A program made the translations under genes and the position numbers. Positions 41,597-52,211 of a stretch of 64,000 nucleotides of DNA are shown one piece after another. Where the stretch lies: contig JAQXBF010000011.1 in NCBI GenBank assembly GCA_029252555.1, forward strand, positions 62,001 through 126,000, in the 5' to 3' direction. The notes under the pieces were generated by a model that saw only the letters and a list, made by a program, of their open reading frames with translations, had not been told where the DNA came from and did not search any database. Positions within the stretch are counted from its first letter, which is position 1; each line of letters begins with the position of its first letter. This DNA is from Porticoccaceae bacterium. Its GTDB lineage: Bacteria > Pseudomonadota > Gammaproteobacteria > Pseudomonadales > Porticoccaceae.

Positions 41597-43332
41597 TAGG
41601 TTCTCTCCGTCTTGTTCAACCACAGGTCACGCATGGAGCCACCGGGCATTTGCATCGGATAAACATGCTCCGAGCGATCAACACAGATGTCCATAAATAC
41701 AGTGCGATCTTGCATGGCAAAGCATTCGCGCATCTTCTCTTCTAGCTCATCTATATGGGTGACTTTCATACCCACATGACCATAGGCCTCTGCCAACTTA
41801 ACAAAGTCCGGCAGCGAGTCTTCATAGACAGACTCCGAGTAGCGGCTGCTATAGTTCATATCCTGCCACTGTCGAACCATTCCCAACGCAGCATTATTTA
41901 AATTGATAATCTTCACCGGCAAGTTGTGCTGAGTGCAGGTAGACAATTCCTGGATACACATCTGGATACTGCCCTCCCCGGTCACACAGGCGACATCTTT
42001 TTCCGGGAATGCGCGCTTGCAACCCATGGCCGCAGGCAAGCCAAAGCCCATGGTGCCGAGACCACCAGAGTTGATCCACATGCGCGGTTCATCAAACAGG
42101 TAGTACTGAGCTGCAAACATCTGGTGCTGGCCCACATCGGAAGTCACAATCGCTTCACCATTGGTAATTTTATACAGCATCTTGATCACATCTTGAGGCT
42201 TAATTAATGTCCCCTCACTAGGCTCATAGCGGGGCTGGGTATAAATACCCTTATCCGCACGCCACTGGTCAATCTGCTGCCACCATTCACCTAATGCCTC
42301 AGCATCTGATTCAATATCCAGCTGATCAGCAATAGTCAGCATCTCAGTCAGTACCGAAGTACAGGTGCCAACAATGGGGATATGAGCCTCAATATTTTTC
42401 GAAACCGTGGTTGGGTCAACATCAATATGAATGATCGTCGCATGGGGGCAGAACTTCTCTAGATCATTGGTCACCCGGTCATCAAATCGTGCGCCTACGG
42501 CAAAAATAACATCCGCATGGTGCATCGCCGTATTCGCTTCATAAGTGCCGTGCATACCCAGCATACCCAGATACTGGCGATCAGTGCCGGGATAACCACC
42601 CAGACCCATCAACGTATTGGTCACTGGAAAATTTAGCTTCTGAGCCAGAGCAATAAGATGTGGCGCCGCATTATCAATAACAATTCCGCCACCGGTATAA
42701 ATCACCGGGCGCTTAGCTTTGATCAATGTTTTAACCGCTCGCTTAATCTGCCCGCGGTGGCCTTTATCCGTTGGCTGATACGAACGCATCGTGGTCTCTG
42801 CAGGCCAGTGATAGGGGACCTTGTAGCTCGGGTCCGTGACATCTTTGGGGATATCGACAACCACAGGCCCAGGGCGGCCAGTAGAGGCTATATAGTACGC
42901 CTTGGCAATGGTCTCGGCGATATCTTCCGCGCGAGTAACCAGAAAGCTATGTTTAACAATCGGACGGGAAACGCCCACCATATCGGTTTCCTGAAATGCG
43001 TCCTGCCCAATCTTGGTCAGGGGCACCTGCCCGGAAATCACCACCATAGGAATCGAGTCCATGTAGGCAGTGGCAATACCAGTAATCGCATTAGTCGCAC
43101 CGGGCCCAGAGGTCACCAGCGCTGTGCCCACTTCACCGGTGGCACGGGAAAATCCGTCCGCAGCATGCACAGCGGCCTGCTCGTGACGAACCAGAATATG
43201 AAAGACGTCATCCTGTCGATATAGGGCGTCATAGATATGCAGCGCAGCGCCGCCGGGGTAGCCCCAAACGTCTTTAACGCCAGCATCTTTTAGAGCGCGG
43301 ATTAAAATATCACCACCTGATAATAGTTCCAC
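41596..43332 (-). CDS. ilvI: Acetolactate synthase large subunit (biosynthetic)
   Basis: [41 protein letters not shown]-binding region. Confidence 0.96.
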   Translation of the reverse strand: MELLSGGDILIRALKDAGVKDVWGYPGGAALHIYDALYRQDDVFHILVRHEQAAVHAADGFSRATGEVGTALVTSGPGATNAITGIATAYMDSIPMVVISGQVPLTKIGQDAFQETDMVGVSRPIVKHSFLVTRAEDIAETIAKAYYIASTGRPGPVVVDIPKDVTDPSYKVPYHWPAETTMRSYQPTDKGHRGQIKRAVKTLIKAKRPVIYTGGGIVIDNAAPHLIALAQKLNFPVTNTLMGLGGYPGTDRQYLGMLGMHGTYEANTAMHHADVIFAVGARFDDRVTNDLEKFCPHATIIHIDVDPTTVSKNIEAHIPIVGTCTSVLTEMLTIADQLDIESDAEALGEWWQQIDQWRADKGIYTQPRYEPSEGTLIKPQDVIKMLYKITNGEAIVTSDVGQHQMFAAQYYLFDEPRMWINSGGLGTMGFGLPAAMGCKRAFPEKDVACVTGEGSIQMCIQELSTCTQHNLPVKIINLNNAALGMVRQWQDMNYSSRYSESVYEDSLPDFVKLAEAYGHVGMKVTHIDELEEKMRECFAMQDRTVFMDICVDRSEHVYPMQMPGGSMRDLWLNKTERT

Positions 43333-43708
43333 AATATGTCCTCAGCTAATTTAATCTATCGTCAGATAGAACAACCGTTCACATGGGCGGCAGAAGCTGA
43401 AACATCAAAAAGGATACCGCAGGTTGCGGTCGTTTCCAGCCACGCCGGTAAGCGTTTATGACTGTCTTCGGAGCTGCATGCTTTCGGTAAAAGCAGCACC
43501 ATCTCTTGAGATGACCAGCGGCACGGGTTGCGCCAACATGGTACTAGGGCTTAAATTCTGTCTCGATACGAGCAGAATGTGCGCAATTTACCATTTTTCA
43601 CAGATTAGTCAATGGCTTACCGATAAACAAAAACTTCCACAAACCGTCAAGATAAGCCAATATATGCTCAAAAATAATAAAAGATAAAATGCCCGAGGGA
43701 GATTCGCC

Positions 43709-45415
43709 GTGACTATTGCCTTACCAAAGCACCAGCCGTCAAGCCTGCAGCTAGCCCTAAAACTACTCTACATCGTTTTGCTATGCGGGTTGCTATCCAG
43801 CTGCGAGCAGCCCCAGCCTGACACAATGATTATTAATAATGTGCAGGGTTATAGCTTCGATAATGATCGGCAACTCTTTGAATTTAGCGCCCTAGTCGTT
43901 CGCGAGGGTCGCGTGCTCGCCACTGGCGATGCCCAACTCCTCAGTAAGTATCCCAATGCAACTGTTCAGGATGGTGGCGGTAACACATTAATGCCCGGCC
44001 TTATTGATGCCCATGGCCATATCTCTTCCCTAGGTTATTCCCTACTCAGCATCGATGTTCGCGGCCTCGCCTCCGCCGAGCAAGTGGCAGAAACAGTGGC
44101 GGCTTATGCCAACAAAAACCCCAACCTCAACTGGATTCAGGGCCGCGGCTGGAATCAGGTGTTATGGCAAGGTAAGCAGTTCCCAGATATGGCCGTTCTC
44201 GACGCGCAGATTTCTGATCGCCCAGTGTGGCTGGAACGCATCGACGGCCACGCAGGCTGGGCCAACAAAAAAGCCATGGAGCTGGCCGGTATTACCAGAG
44301 ACAGCGTATCCCCAGCCGGTGGAGAAATTATTCTTGATGAAGAGGGAGAGCCCAGCGGAATACTTATCGACAACGCCATGGGGCTGATGATCAATGTGAT
44401 CCCTGAACCCAATGACGCAGAAATCATCCTGGCCCTGGATGCTGTTAGCAAACATCTACTCAGCCTCGGCATCACCTCAGCCCATGATGCCGGCGTACTC
44501 TCCAACGAGCACAAAGTGTATCGCCAGCTCGCCGATCGCGGTGAAATGCAGGTGCGAATCTATGGTATGTATTCCTCCAGCGAAGATGACCTAGAGCAGG
44601 TACTCGCCGCAGGTCACAGCAGTGACCCTGAAGATATGTACTCCGTGCGCAGTATCAAGATCTATACCGACGGAGCCCTCGGCAGCCGCGGTGCAGCCAT
44701 GCTAGAACCCTATAGTGATCGCCCTGATCACCGAGGCCTATTGCTCACCAGCCGAGAAGAATTGCGCCGCCTGTTCGCCCTCGCTATCAATGCAGAATAT
44801 CAAATTGCTATCCATGCCATCGGCGATAGCGGCAACCGCATTGGTCTGGATGAAATAGAACAAGCCTACGCCAGCGTTGGTGGTCGCCATCTGCGTCATC
44901 GCATGGAACATGCGCAGGTCGTGGCTCTGGAAGACATCCCCAGGTTTAAAAGCCTGGATGTTATACCGTCTATGCAGCCCACCCACGCCACCAGCGATAT
45001 GAATATGGCTGAAGATCGCATTGGTGCCGAACGCCTCAAAGGTGCCTATGCTTGGCAGAGCTTCCTTAATCAGGGCAGCCGCGTCGTTTCCGGATCTGAT
45101 TTCCCCATCGAACTGGCCAATGCCTTCCATGGCATTCATGCCGCCGTCACAAGACAGGATAAAAATAATCAGCCAGAGAACGGCTGGATTGCCGAAGAAG
45201 CCATGAGCCTCGAAGATACCATGCGCTCATTCTCTATTGATGCCGCCTGGGCTGCTCACCAAGAGAATAGTCTTGGCAGCCTTACGCCGGGAAAGTGGGC
45301 CGACTTTATCTTAATCGACCAGGATATTTACAAAATTCCAGTGCAAGATATATGGAAGACAAAAGTATTGGAAACCTGGCTGGCTGGCGAGCTAGTGTAT
45401 TCGAAAGGGATGTAA
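43709..45415 (+). CDS. YtcJ-like amidohydrolase, predicted lipoprotein
   Basis: Lipobox LLSSC; GLIDAHGHISSLGYSL; HAIGDSGNRIGLDEIEQA; HRMEHAQVV. Confidence 0.88.
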   Translation: MTIALPKHQPSSLQLALKLLYIVLLCGLLSSCEQPQPDTMIINNVQGYSFDNDRQLFEFSALVVREGRVLATGDAQLLSKYPNATVQDGGGNTLMPGLIDAHGHISSLGYSLLSIDVRGLASAEQVAETVAAYANKNPNLNWIQGRGWNQVLWQGKQFPDMAVLDAQISDRPVWLERIDGHAGWANKKAMELAGITRDSVSPAGGEIILDEEGEPSGILIDNAMGLMINVIPEPNDAEIILALDAVSKHLLSLGITSAHDAGVLSNEHKVYRQLADRGEMQVRIYGMYSSSEDDLEQVLAAGHSSDPEDMYSVRSIKIYTDGALGSRGAAMLEPYSDRPDHRGLLLTSREELRRLFALAINAEYQIAIHAIGDSGNRIGLDEIEQAYASVGGRHLRHRMEHAQVVALEDIPRFKSLDVIPSMQPTHATSDMNMAEDRIGAERLKGAYAWQSFLNQGSRVVSGSDFPIELANAFHGIHAAVTRQDKNNQPENGWIAEEAMSLEDTMRSFSIDAAWAAHQENSLGSLTPGKWADFILIDQDIYKIPVQDIWKTKVLETWLAGELVYSKGM

Positions 45416-45434
45416 GTCAGGGTACCGAATCCAT

Positions 45435-45521
45435 GTCATGCAGAACGAGCGCAGCGAGTTGAAGGATCTCTGTAGGGTCTCCGCAGGACCTCTATAGATA
45501 CCTTGCCACGCTCAGTATGAC
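45435..45521 (+). repeat. REP-like imperfect palindromic element (copy 3, 87 bp)
   Basis: GTCATGCAGAACGAGCG...CGCTCAGTATGAC inverted termini and AGGATCTCTGTAGGGTC-tccgca-GGACCTCTATAGATACCT internal imperfect hairpin; core GCGCAGCGAGttGAAGGATCTC shared with other copies. Confidence 0.65.
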
Positions 45522-45538
45522 AGCCGCAGCGAACTCGG

Positions 45539-45922
45539 CTATACAGCCCGCTGCACTGAGCTGGTATTGGCAGTCCGCTCAACCGAATTATCCTGAGTGA
45601 GATAAACCAACCGCGGCTTGTGCCCAGCCAACTCAGCCTCAGAAAACTGCCCATAGGTTGCAATAATAATCCGATCCCCTACCTGACACTTACGAGCCGC
45701 CGCGCCATTCATCGAAATAATGCCCGACCCCGCTTCCGCAGCAATAATATAAGTGGTCAACCGCTCAGCATTAGACACATTGTAGATATAAATCTGCTGA
45801 AACTCGCGCATACCAGAGAGCGCGAGAAGATCAGAATCAATGGCGCAGGAGCCGTCATATCAGAGCTCTGCCTGAGTAACAGACCCCATATGTAACTTAG
45901 CTTTAAGAAAATTGGATATCAT
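45539..45922 (-). pseudogene. panD: Aspartate 1-decarboxylase with in-frame TGA at codon 21
   Basis: [90 protein letters not shown]...; aligns without indels to E. coli PanD over codons 1-26; TGA is plus-strand tca at 45860-45862. Confidence 0.88.
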
Positions 45923-45987
45923 AGAAAACTCCCTGTATCTCCCCGTAAATCCCTAATACGAAAAACAACCCTTCCTAACGATCAGCG

Positions 45988-46839
45988 CTACTCAAGAACA
46001 ATGCTCAAGTTATCAATAAGCCGAGCGGCCTCTGTAAACATAGCACCTAAAATAGTAATGTCCAGATCATCATCAGCCGCCAGATCAAGGGTCTTACTAT
46101 TGCTGACAGAAATATAATCAATACCAAAGCCCGCATCCATAATGCGCTGCTTGGCTTGTAGCTCCAGCCCTGAGAAATCTTTATTACCAGACTTAACCTG
46201 CTCAGCAATCCACTCAAGGCAATCCTTCAACACCGTCACATGAGGGCGCTCATCCTCAGTGATATAAACATTTCTCGAACTCATGGCCAAACCATCCGGC
46301 TCACGATGAATAGGCGCAGAACTAATCTGCACCGGCATACACAAATCTTCAGCCATGCGGCGAATAACCGCCAACTGCTGATAATCCTTGATACCAAAAA
46401 TAGCTTCATCAGGCTGCACAATATTAAACAACTTGCTCACTACCGTAGTCACACCCTCGAAGTGGCCTGGGCGGCTGGCACCACAGAGAACATCCGTCAT
46501 AGTTGGGCAGATCACCCTGCTCTGGGTATCAAGACCATTGGGGTACATTTCAATATCATCAGGGTGAAATAGATAGTCACAGCCAGACTCTCGCAGCTTG
46601 TCGCAGTCAGACTGATAGGTTCGTGGGTACTTATCCCAGTCTTCATTGAGGCCAAACTGCAGGGCGTTAACAAAGATAGAACAGACCACAACATCGTTGC
46701 TCTCGCGGGCCTGCTTAATCAGCGCCAAATGGCCCTCGTGAAGATTGCCCATGGTCGGCACAAAGCCAACGCGCAGCCCCTGCTGACGATCGTTATTTAA
46801 ATCATCTCGAAGACCACTGACGGTATGAAAAACCTTCAT
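45988..46839 (-). CDS. panC: Pantoate--beta-alanine ligase
   Basis: [30 protein letters not shown]-like [22 protein letters not shown]. Confidence 0.96.
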   Translation of the reverse strand: MKVFHTVSGLRDDLNNDRQQGLRVGFVPTMGNLHEGHLALIKQARESNDVVVCSIFVNALQFGLNEDWDKYPRTYQSDCDKLRESGCDYLFHPDDIEMYPNGLDTQSRVICPTMTDVLCGASRPGHFEGVTTVVSKLFNIVQPDEAIFGIKDYQQLAVIRRMAEDLCMPVQISSAPIHREPDGLAMSSRNVYITEDERPHVTVLKDCLEWIAEQVKSGNKDFSGLELQAKQRIMDAGFGIDYISVSNSKTLDLAADDDLDITILGAMFTEAARLIDNLSIVLE

Positions 46840-46876
46840 TAACGAAATCCTTTAAGTGACATTTTAATCGTGCGGT

Positions 46877-48325
46877 TTATTGATCAGAGAAATGGTCGCC
46901 GGCCAGATTTTCAAATCGCGTATACTTGCCCATAAACATCAATCGGCAGGTGCCAATCGGGCCATTACGCTGCTTGCCGAGAATTATTTCGGCAGTGCCT
47001 TTATCTGGGCTATCCTCGTTGTACACCTCATCGCGATAGATAAAGGCGATAACATCTGCATCCTGCTCAATAGCACCAGATTCACGCAAGTCTGCATTCA
47101 CCGGCCGCTTATTGGGTCGCTGTTCCACATTACGACTCAGCTGGGAAAGCGCGACCATCGGGCATTCATATTCTCGGGCCAGGCCTTTAAGCTCGCGAGA
47201 GATTTGTGAAATTTCCTGCACTCGCCCTTCGCCGCTATTAGTGCCACTCATCAGCTGCAAATAATCCACCATAATCATACCCGGCTGGGCCGCTTCATAA
47301 AGCGCCTCAGTATCCGCCGGTGTATCCGCGCCGTGCTCTTTGTGCCATTGTGCACGCAACTGCTCCACCCGCTCACGGGTAAACTGCTTAATTCTATTGC
47401 GCATTTCCAGTGGTGTAATACCCGCGGAATCATCAATAAATAATGGCCGATCTTTAAGGCGCTGAGCCGCACTGCTCAGACGCGGCCAATCGTCTTCAAG
47501 TAGATTTCCAGAACGCATTCTCGTGGCATCAATTTTGCCGATAGAAGACAGCATACGAGTCACCAGACTGCTGGCAGGCATCTCCAGGCTAAATACCAAT
47601 ACTGGACGATCCTGATACAGGGTCGCATGCTCAACCATATTCATAGCAAAGGAGGTTTTACCCATCGAAGGTCGACCAGCAATAATAATTAGATCCGATT
47701 TCTGCCAGCCAGAGGTCATCCCATCTAAATCAGAAAAGCCGGTGCTCAGGCCAGTAATGTCGGCATCATTTTTAAATAGCTCATCAAGGCGTTCAACTGC
47801 CTCTTTAATCAGCGAGTTAACCTCTTTAAAACCGCCTTTTTTGGGACGATTTTCAATAATTTCCTGTAGCCGCTTCTCGGCTTCTTCCAATAACTTGGCG
47901 CTGTCCCAACCCAGAGGATTGTAGCCTTTGCGCACAATGTCACTTGAAGCTCTAATCAGCTGGCGAACAATCGAGCGCTCCAGAACAATCTGAGTATAGG
48001 CCTTAACATTGGCCGAGCTGGGGGTATTGTGAGCCAGGTCTACCAGATACTCTGCGCCACCGGCGGCACCGAGCTGATTGGAATTTTGTAATGATTCAGT
48101 TAGTGTAATCGGGTCAAAGGGCTGACCGTCGGCGGCCAACGCGGCCATAGCATTAAAAATCAGCTGGTGATCAGCACTGTAGAAGTCGCTATCAGAGAGA
48201 ACTTCAGCTGTGGTGTCGAAGGCATCATTCTTCAACATCAACCCACCGAGAACAGCCTGCTCGGCCTCAATCGAATGTGGCAGTGGCTGGCTTATAGAAG
48301 GTTCTGCAAAAAGCGCTTCGTTCAT
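46877..48325 (-). CDS. dnaB: Replicative DNA helicase
   Basis: PHSIEAEQAVLGGLML; GRPSMGKTSFAMN; DYLQLM; 482 aa. Confidence 0.98.
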   Translation of the reverse strand: MNEALFAEPSISQPLPHSIEAEQAVLGGLMLKNDAFDTTAEVLSDSDFYSADHQLIFNAMAALAADGQPFDPITLTESLQNSNQLGAAGGAEYLVDLAHNTPSSANVKAYTQIVLERSIVRQLIRASSDIVRKGYNPLGWDSAKLLEEAEKRLQEIIENRPKKGGFKEVNSLIKEAVERLDELFKNDADITGLSTGFSDLDGMTSGWQKSDLIIIAGRPSMGKTSFAMNMVEHATLYQDRPVLVFSLEMPASSLVTRMLSSIGKIDATRMRSGNLLEDDWPRLSSAAQRLKDRPLFIDDSAGITPLEMRNRIKQFTRERVEQLRAQWHKEHGADTPADTEALYEAAQPGMIMVDYLQLMSGTNSGEGRVQEISQISRELKGLAREYECPMVALSQLSRNVEQRPNKRPVNADLRESGAIEQDADVIAFIYRDEVYNEDSPDKGTAEIILGKQRNGPIGTCRLMFMGKYTRFENLAGDHFSDQ

Positions 48326-48385
48326 GCTTAAATTCTTTAACCTGTTTCGTTGATGCTTAACATTTCTGTCTGCGTTAAAAACAAA

Positions 48386-48420
48386 AACGGCACTGCATCT
48401 TATTAAGAAGCAGTGCCGTT
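48386..48420 (-). terminator. Terminator of the rpsF-rpsR-rplI operon
   Basis: AACGGCACTGC-ttcttaataagat-GCAGTGCCGTT + TTTGTTTTT on the minus strand. Confidence 0.88.
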
Positions 48421-48469
48421 ATGCAATAACTTTACCTTAACTAGCTGATCTGCCGCTAGTGAACAGAAA

Positions 48470-48919
48470 TTACTCTGCTTCAATCACTACAGTAATTGTT
48501 TCTGTCACATCGGTGTGCAGCTGAACTTCAACCGCGAACTCACCAACGTGGCGCAGTGCACCTTCAGGCAGATTAATTTCGCTCTTAGTGATCTCGCCGC
48601 CAGCTGCATTAACTGCGCCTTCTAGCTCGCGCGTACCGACAGAGCCGAACAGCTTGCCTTCGTCGCCAGCAATGGCAGAGATAGTTACGCTACCAATGGC
48701 AGCCAACTTGGCCCCTCGAGCAGTTGCTTCTGCCAATTTGGCATCTGCAGCGGCTTCAAGATCTGCACGACGCAGTTCAAAATCAGCAAGGTTCTTCTCA
48801 GTGGCAAATACCGCCTTGCCCTGGGGAACCAGGTAGTTGCGACCGTATCCAGCTTTAACCTTAGCTGTGTCACCAATATTGCCTAATTTACCTAAATTTT
48901 CTAGCAGAATAACTTCCAT
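48470..48919 (-). CDS. rplI: 50S ribosomal protein bL9
   Basis: [36 protein letters not shown]. Confidence 0.99.
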   Translation of the reverse strand: MEVILLENLGKLGNIGDTAKVKAGYGRNYLVPQGKAVFATEKNLADFELRRADLEAAADAKLAEATARGAKLAAIGSVTISAIAGDEGKLFGSVGTRELEGAVNAAGGEITKSEINLPEGALRHVGEFAVEVQLHTDVTETITVVIEAE

Positions 48920-48948
48920 CTCAATAACCTCTGTTACTTACTATCTGC

Positions 48949-49818
48949 TCATGTTTGACGATTTTTAACCGCCGCTAACCTTGAGCGTAAATTCAAAATG
49001 CTGTCAGCAAAACCTAAACCCACTAACAAAACACCAACGCTGGGGCCGAACACAACCAACCCGAAATACATAAATACTAACCACTGACTGCCCGCCTGCA
49101 AAAACTTCACGCTGTGGTGGGTAACAGCCAGACCAGATAATATTAACGGCACAGCCATTAACTCTGTCCAAAATTCATAACCGCTGGGTAATCTCAATCC
49201 AGCGATAACAGCTAACAGTAATAAGCCTGCAACCCCGGGGCTTAACCTAAAGCCATGGAATTCTTCACCGAAACCGCCAAGGTTATAAAGCAACGCCTGC
49301 CACCATCGGGCCACAAATAGACTCAGAATCGCACTAACCGCTAACATTAGCGCAACAAGACCAAGTATAAACTGACGCCCTGGTACGAAGGGCTCCTGCT
49401 CTACTTCCTGTTGCACCGCAACCTCTGCCAGCACATTGCTTATGCTATCTATTAAAAGATTCACATCAGCGCTAAAGAACAATCCAAAGCTCAGTGCAGT
49501 AATGCCACCAACCAGCATCGACATCAGCACGGTTGACTGCCATGAAGCTGTTAGTCTCAACACATTGGCTGAGACAACCATCATAAACAATGACGCTATA
49601 GACACCAGGGTTAGTAATGCGGGCCCTTCACTTAATGTGTAGCTTGCTAACAGCGGCAATACCGCCCAGAGCAACACCAACAACCCCTCATTACTACCTT
49701 TACGCAGCGTAACCAGCCCTATAGTAGCTGGGCTGATAAAGGGGAAAAAACTCCCCAGTAATGCAACGGCACAAGCTTGAGTGCGCCCGCGCATAATAAA
49801 CTCCGCCAGGGCCTGCAA
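48949..49818 (-). CDS. Multi-pass membrane protein (DUF2232/YybS-like)
   Basis: 289 aa with about 8 hydrophobic segments, located between rpsR and rplI. Confidence 0.65.
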   Translation of the reverse strand: MQALAEFIMRGRTQACAVALLGSFFPFISPATIGLVTLRKGSNEGLLVLLWAVLPLLASYTLSEGPALLTLVSIASLFMMVVSANVLRLTASWQSTVLMSMLVGGITALSFGLFFSADVNLLIDSISNVLAEVAVQQEVEQEPFVPGRQFILGLVALMLAVSAILSLFVARWWQALLYNLGGFGEEFHGFRLSPGVAGLLLLAVIAGLRLPSGYEFWTELMAVPLILSGLAVTHHSVKFLQAGSQWLVFMYFGLVVFGPSVGVLLVGLGFADSILNLRSRLAAVKNRQT

Positions 49819-49832
49819 GCTGCTAGCCCTAA

Positions 49833-50060
49833 CTACTTATGGCTATCAGTGTAAGGGAGCAGCGCAACGTAGCGTGCACGCTTGATAGCTTCAGAAAGCT
49901 CGCGCTGGTAGCGCGCCTTGGTACCAGTGATGCGGCTGGGAACAATCTTACCGCTCTCAGAGACATAACCTTTCAAGGTGTCCAAATCTTTATAATCGAT
50001 TTCAGTAGCGCCTTCGGCAGTGAAACGACAAAATTTTCTACGACGTACGAATCTAGCCAT
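49833..50060 (-). CDS. rpsR: 30S ribosomal protein bS18
   Basis: [67 protein letters not shown]. Confidence 0.99.
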   Translation of the reverse strand: MARFVRRRKFCRFTAEGATEIDYKDLDTLKGYVSESGKIVPSRITGTKARYQRELSEAIKRARYVALLPYTDSHK

Positions 50061-50062
50061 GA

Positions 50063-50575
50063 TTATTCTCCTTTATCCGCTTCTGGTGCTTCTTCAGCTG
50101 GCGCCGTGGCGGCTTCTTGAACTGCTGACGAAGCTTCTTCTGTTACTTCTTCAGAAGCAGGTGCTGCAGCGGCAGCTTCTGCGGCCTTGGCTTCATCAGT
50201 CTTAGCTTTAGCAGCGTTGCGACGCTCGCGGGCTTCTTTATCAGCCTTCTCAGAATTTTCCTGCTTCATAATCGGTGATTCAGCAGTAACAGCTTCATCG
50301 CGACGGATAACCATGCTGCGAAGAACAGCATCGTTGTAGCGAAAAGTTGAATTGAGCTCATCGAGAACTTCCTGACCGCACTCGACGTTCATCAGGATGT
50401 AATGGGCTTTGTGAATTTTGTTGATTGGGTAAGCCAATTGACGGCGACCCCAGTCTTCCATACGGTGCACGGTTCCGTTAGCTGCAGTAATAGACGCAGA
50501 ATAACGCTCAACCATACCTGGGACTTGCTCGCTCTGATCTGGATGGACCAGGAACACGATTTCGTAGTGACGCAT
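50063..50575 (-). CDS. rpsF: 30S ribosomal protein bS6 with long Ala/Glu-rich C-terminal tail
   Basis: [25 protein letters not shown]; tail ...[38 protein letters not shown]. Confidence 0.97.
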   Translation of the reverse strand: MRHYEIVFLVHPDQSEQVPGMVERYSASITAANGTVHRMEDWGRRQLAYPINKIHKAHYILMNVECGQEVLDELNSTFRYNDAVLRSMVIRRDEAVTAESPIMKQENSEKADKEARERRNAAKAKTDEAKAAEAAAAAPASEEVTEEASSAVQEAATAPAEEAPEADKGE

Positions 50576-50598
50576 TGTATCTCCTCATGGATTTAAAA

Positions 50599-50634
50599 GT
50601 CTCCCGGTCGGCCATTTAGCCTTCACGATGAGAC
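50599..50634 (-). ncRNA. Candidate S6:S18 ribosomal protein leader hairpin in the rpsF 5'UTR
   Basis: Minus strand GTCTC-atcgtgaa-GGC-taaatg-GCC-gaCCGg-GAGAC just upstream of rpsF; a 3'-side bulge with CCG is the hallmark of this leader class. Confidence 0.45.
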
Positions 50635-50767
50635 AAGGAGTGTCCGAACTCTAAAATCTTAAAAAAAGCCCGGACGCTTTAAGGCGCGGAAGTATAGAGA
50701 TTTGATGGCACAGTTGCAATACGCTGCAGATAAAGTTTTGCCTGGACCCAGAGCCACAGAAAACGGG

Positions 50768-51355
50768 CTATTTGTGGCGACTAGAGAGATCAGCCCGCAG
50801 ATAGAATACAGACCCAACATTGCTTCGCGGCTGATTCAAAATAAAGGTAATTGCCACCTCCTCTGCAGCCACCAGCACATGGAATAGAATCACTATGCGA
50901 AAGAAGCTGTCGGCATCCGACAAAATCAGCACATAGTATGCGGGTGCCATAAGCACAGCAGCCAATTTCGCACCCCAGGTATGGTAGCTCGGGTACTCAC
51001 CAAACTTGCGAAAGGCCAGCAGCGTCGGCAGGGTAAACGCCAACATAGTGGCCAACAGAAACTCCGCCTGCTTATCAAAAATGTCTGGCCAAATCAGATA
51101 CAGGCCCAGAATCATTGCCGCATAGGTGAGAATATCTCCCCAGCTATCCAACTTGGCGCCCAGCTCACTGGCCTGATTGAGCTTGCGTGCGAAGTAGCCA
51201 TCGAGAACATCGCTAATCAGGGATACCGCCAGCACCAATAGAAAAATACTACCTTCTTGCGCAGACGCAAGCCAGACCAACAAAGGCACCAAGGCTAGCC
51301 TTAGCATGCTAAGAATATTGGGAATTGAGTAGAGGTTATGCGCCGAGCGTTGCAT
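50768..51355 (-). CDS. CDP-alcohol phosphatidyltransferase family protein
   Basis: SDVLDGYFARKLNQASELGAKLDSWGDILTY (DGxxAR...GxxxDxxxD motif). Confidence 0.9.
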   Translation of the reverse strand: MQRSAHNLYSIPNILSMLRLALVPLLVWLASAQEGSIFLLVLAVSLISDVLDGYFARKLNQASELGAKLDSWGDILTYAAMILGLYLIWPDIFDKQAEFLLATMLAFTLPTLLAFRKFGEYPSYHTWGAKLAAVLMAPAYYVLILSDADSFFRIVILFHVLVAAEEVAITFILNQPRSNVGSVFYLRADLSSRHK

Positions 51356-51473
51356 CCTTTTCCTTATTAAAAATCAGCAAAAAAATATCCATAGGATCAA
51401 TATAAGATTAGCTGTTATCTCAAACAAAAAGCAACTGCCTAGATCAATTAGAGTTTAGACTTTATACACGAGC

Positions 51474-52211
51474 CTAGGTGCCAGCGCGCCGCTGGCGCAC
51501 CACCTCGAACAGACAGACACCAGTGGCCACCGAGACATTTAGACTGCTCACCTCACCCGCCATAGGTAATTTAGCCAAAAAATCACATTGTTTACGGGTT
51601 AATTGGCGCATACCAGCGCCCTCAGCACCCATCACCAGCACAATGGGGCCCTTGAGATCTAAATCATAGATAAACTGCTCCGCTTCACCCGCTGTACCTA
51701 CCACCCAGGCCCCCTGCCGCTGGAGCTTCTCCAGGGTACGGGTCAAATTAGTCACCATCACTAAAGGCATGGTTTCCGCGGCACCACAGGCTACCTTAGT
51801 CACTACCGGCGTTAAGCCCACAGAATTATCCTTGGGTACAATCACCGCATGCACCCCGGCACCGTCTGCAGAGCGCAGGCAGGCACCCAGGTTATGGGGG
51901 TCGGTGACACCATCCAGCATCAAAAAGAATGCATCCTGGCCCTTTTCTTCGGCCAACTTTAAGAGAAAGCCCTCATCGTAGGTCTCGCCCGGGCTGCATA
52001 GCGCCATGACACCCTGATGTCGGCCCTCGGCCTTGCCATCAAGCTGCTTAACCGTAGCCCACTGCAATGCAACGCCGTGCTGTTCGGCCAGTTTGTGAAT
52101 TTTTTGTAGGCGGTCATCCTGTCGACCTCGCTGCACATGCAGTTCACGCACCCGCTGAGGTGCTGACTTAAGCATGGTTTGCACCGCATGAATGCCATAA
52201 ATCCAATCCAC
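51474..52211 (-). CDS. rlmB: 23S rRNA (guanosine(2251)-2'-O)-methyltransferase
   Basis: IYGIHAVQTMLKSAPQRV; DGVTDPHNLGACLRSADGAGVHAVI; LNVSVATGVCLFEVVRQR (SpoU family). Confidence 0.95.
   Translation of the reverse strand: MDWIYGIHAVQTMLKSAPQRVRELHVQRGRQDDRLQKIHKLAEQHGVALQWATVKQLDGKAEGRHQGVMALCSPGETYDEGFLLKLAEEKGQDAFFLMLDGVTDPHNLGACLRSADGAGVHAVIVPKDNSVGLTPVVTKVACGAAETMPLVMVTNLTRTLEKLQRQGAWVVGTAGEAEQFIYDLDLKGPIVLVMGAEGAGMRQLTRKQCDFLAKLPMAGEVSSLNVSVATGVCLFEVVRQRRAGT

Noticed and set aside
45860-45862. The panD TGA as a selenocysteine codon
   Set aside because: No convincing SECIS-like hairpin seen just downstream, PanD is not a known selenoprotein family, and residue 21 is not a conserved Cys in the E. 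coli sequence I recall; a nonsense mutation or sequence error is simpler. Kept only as a remote option.
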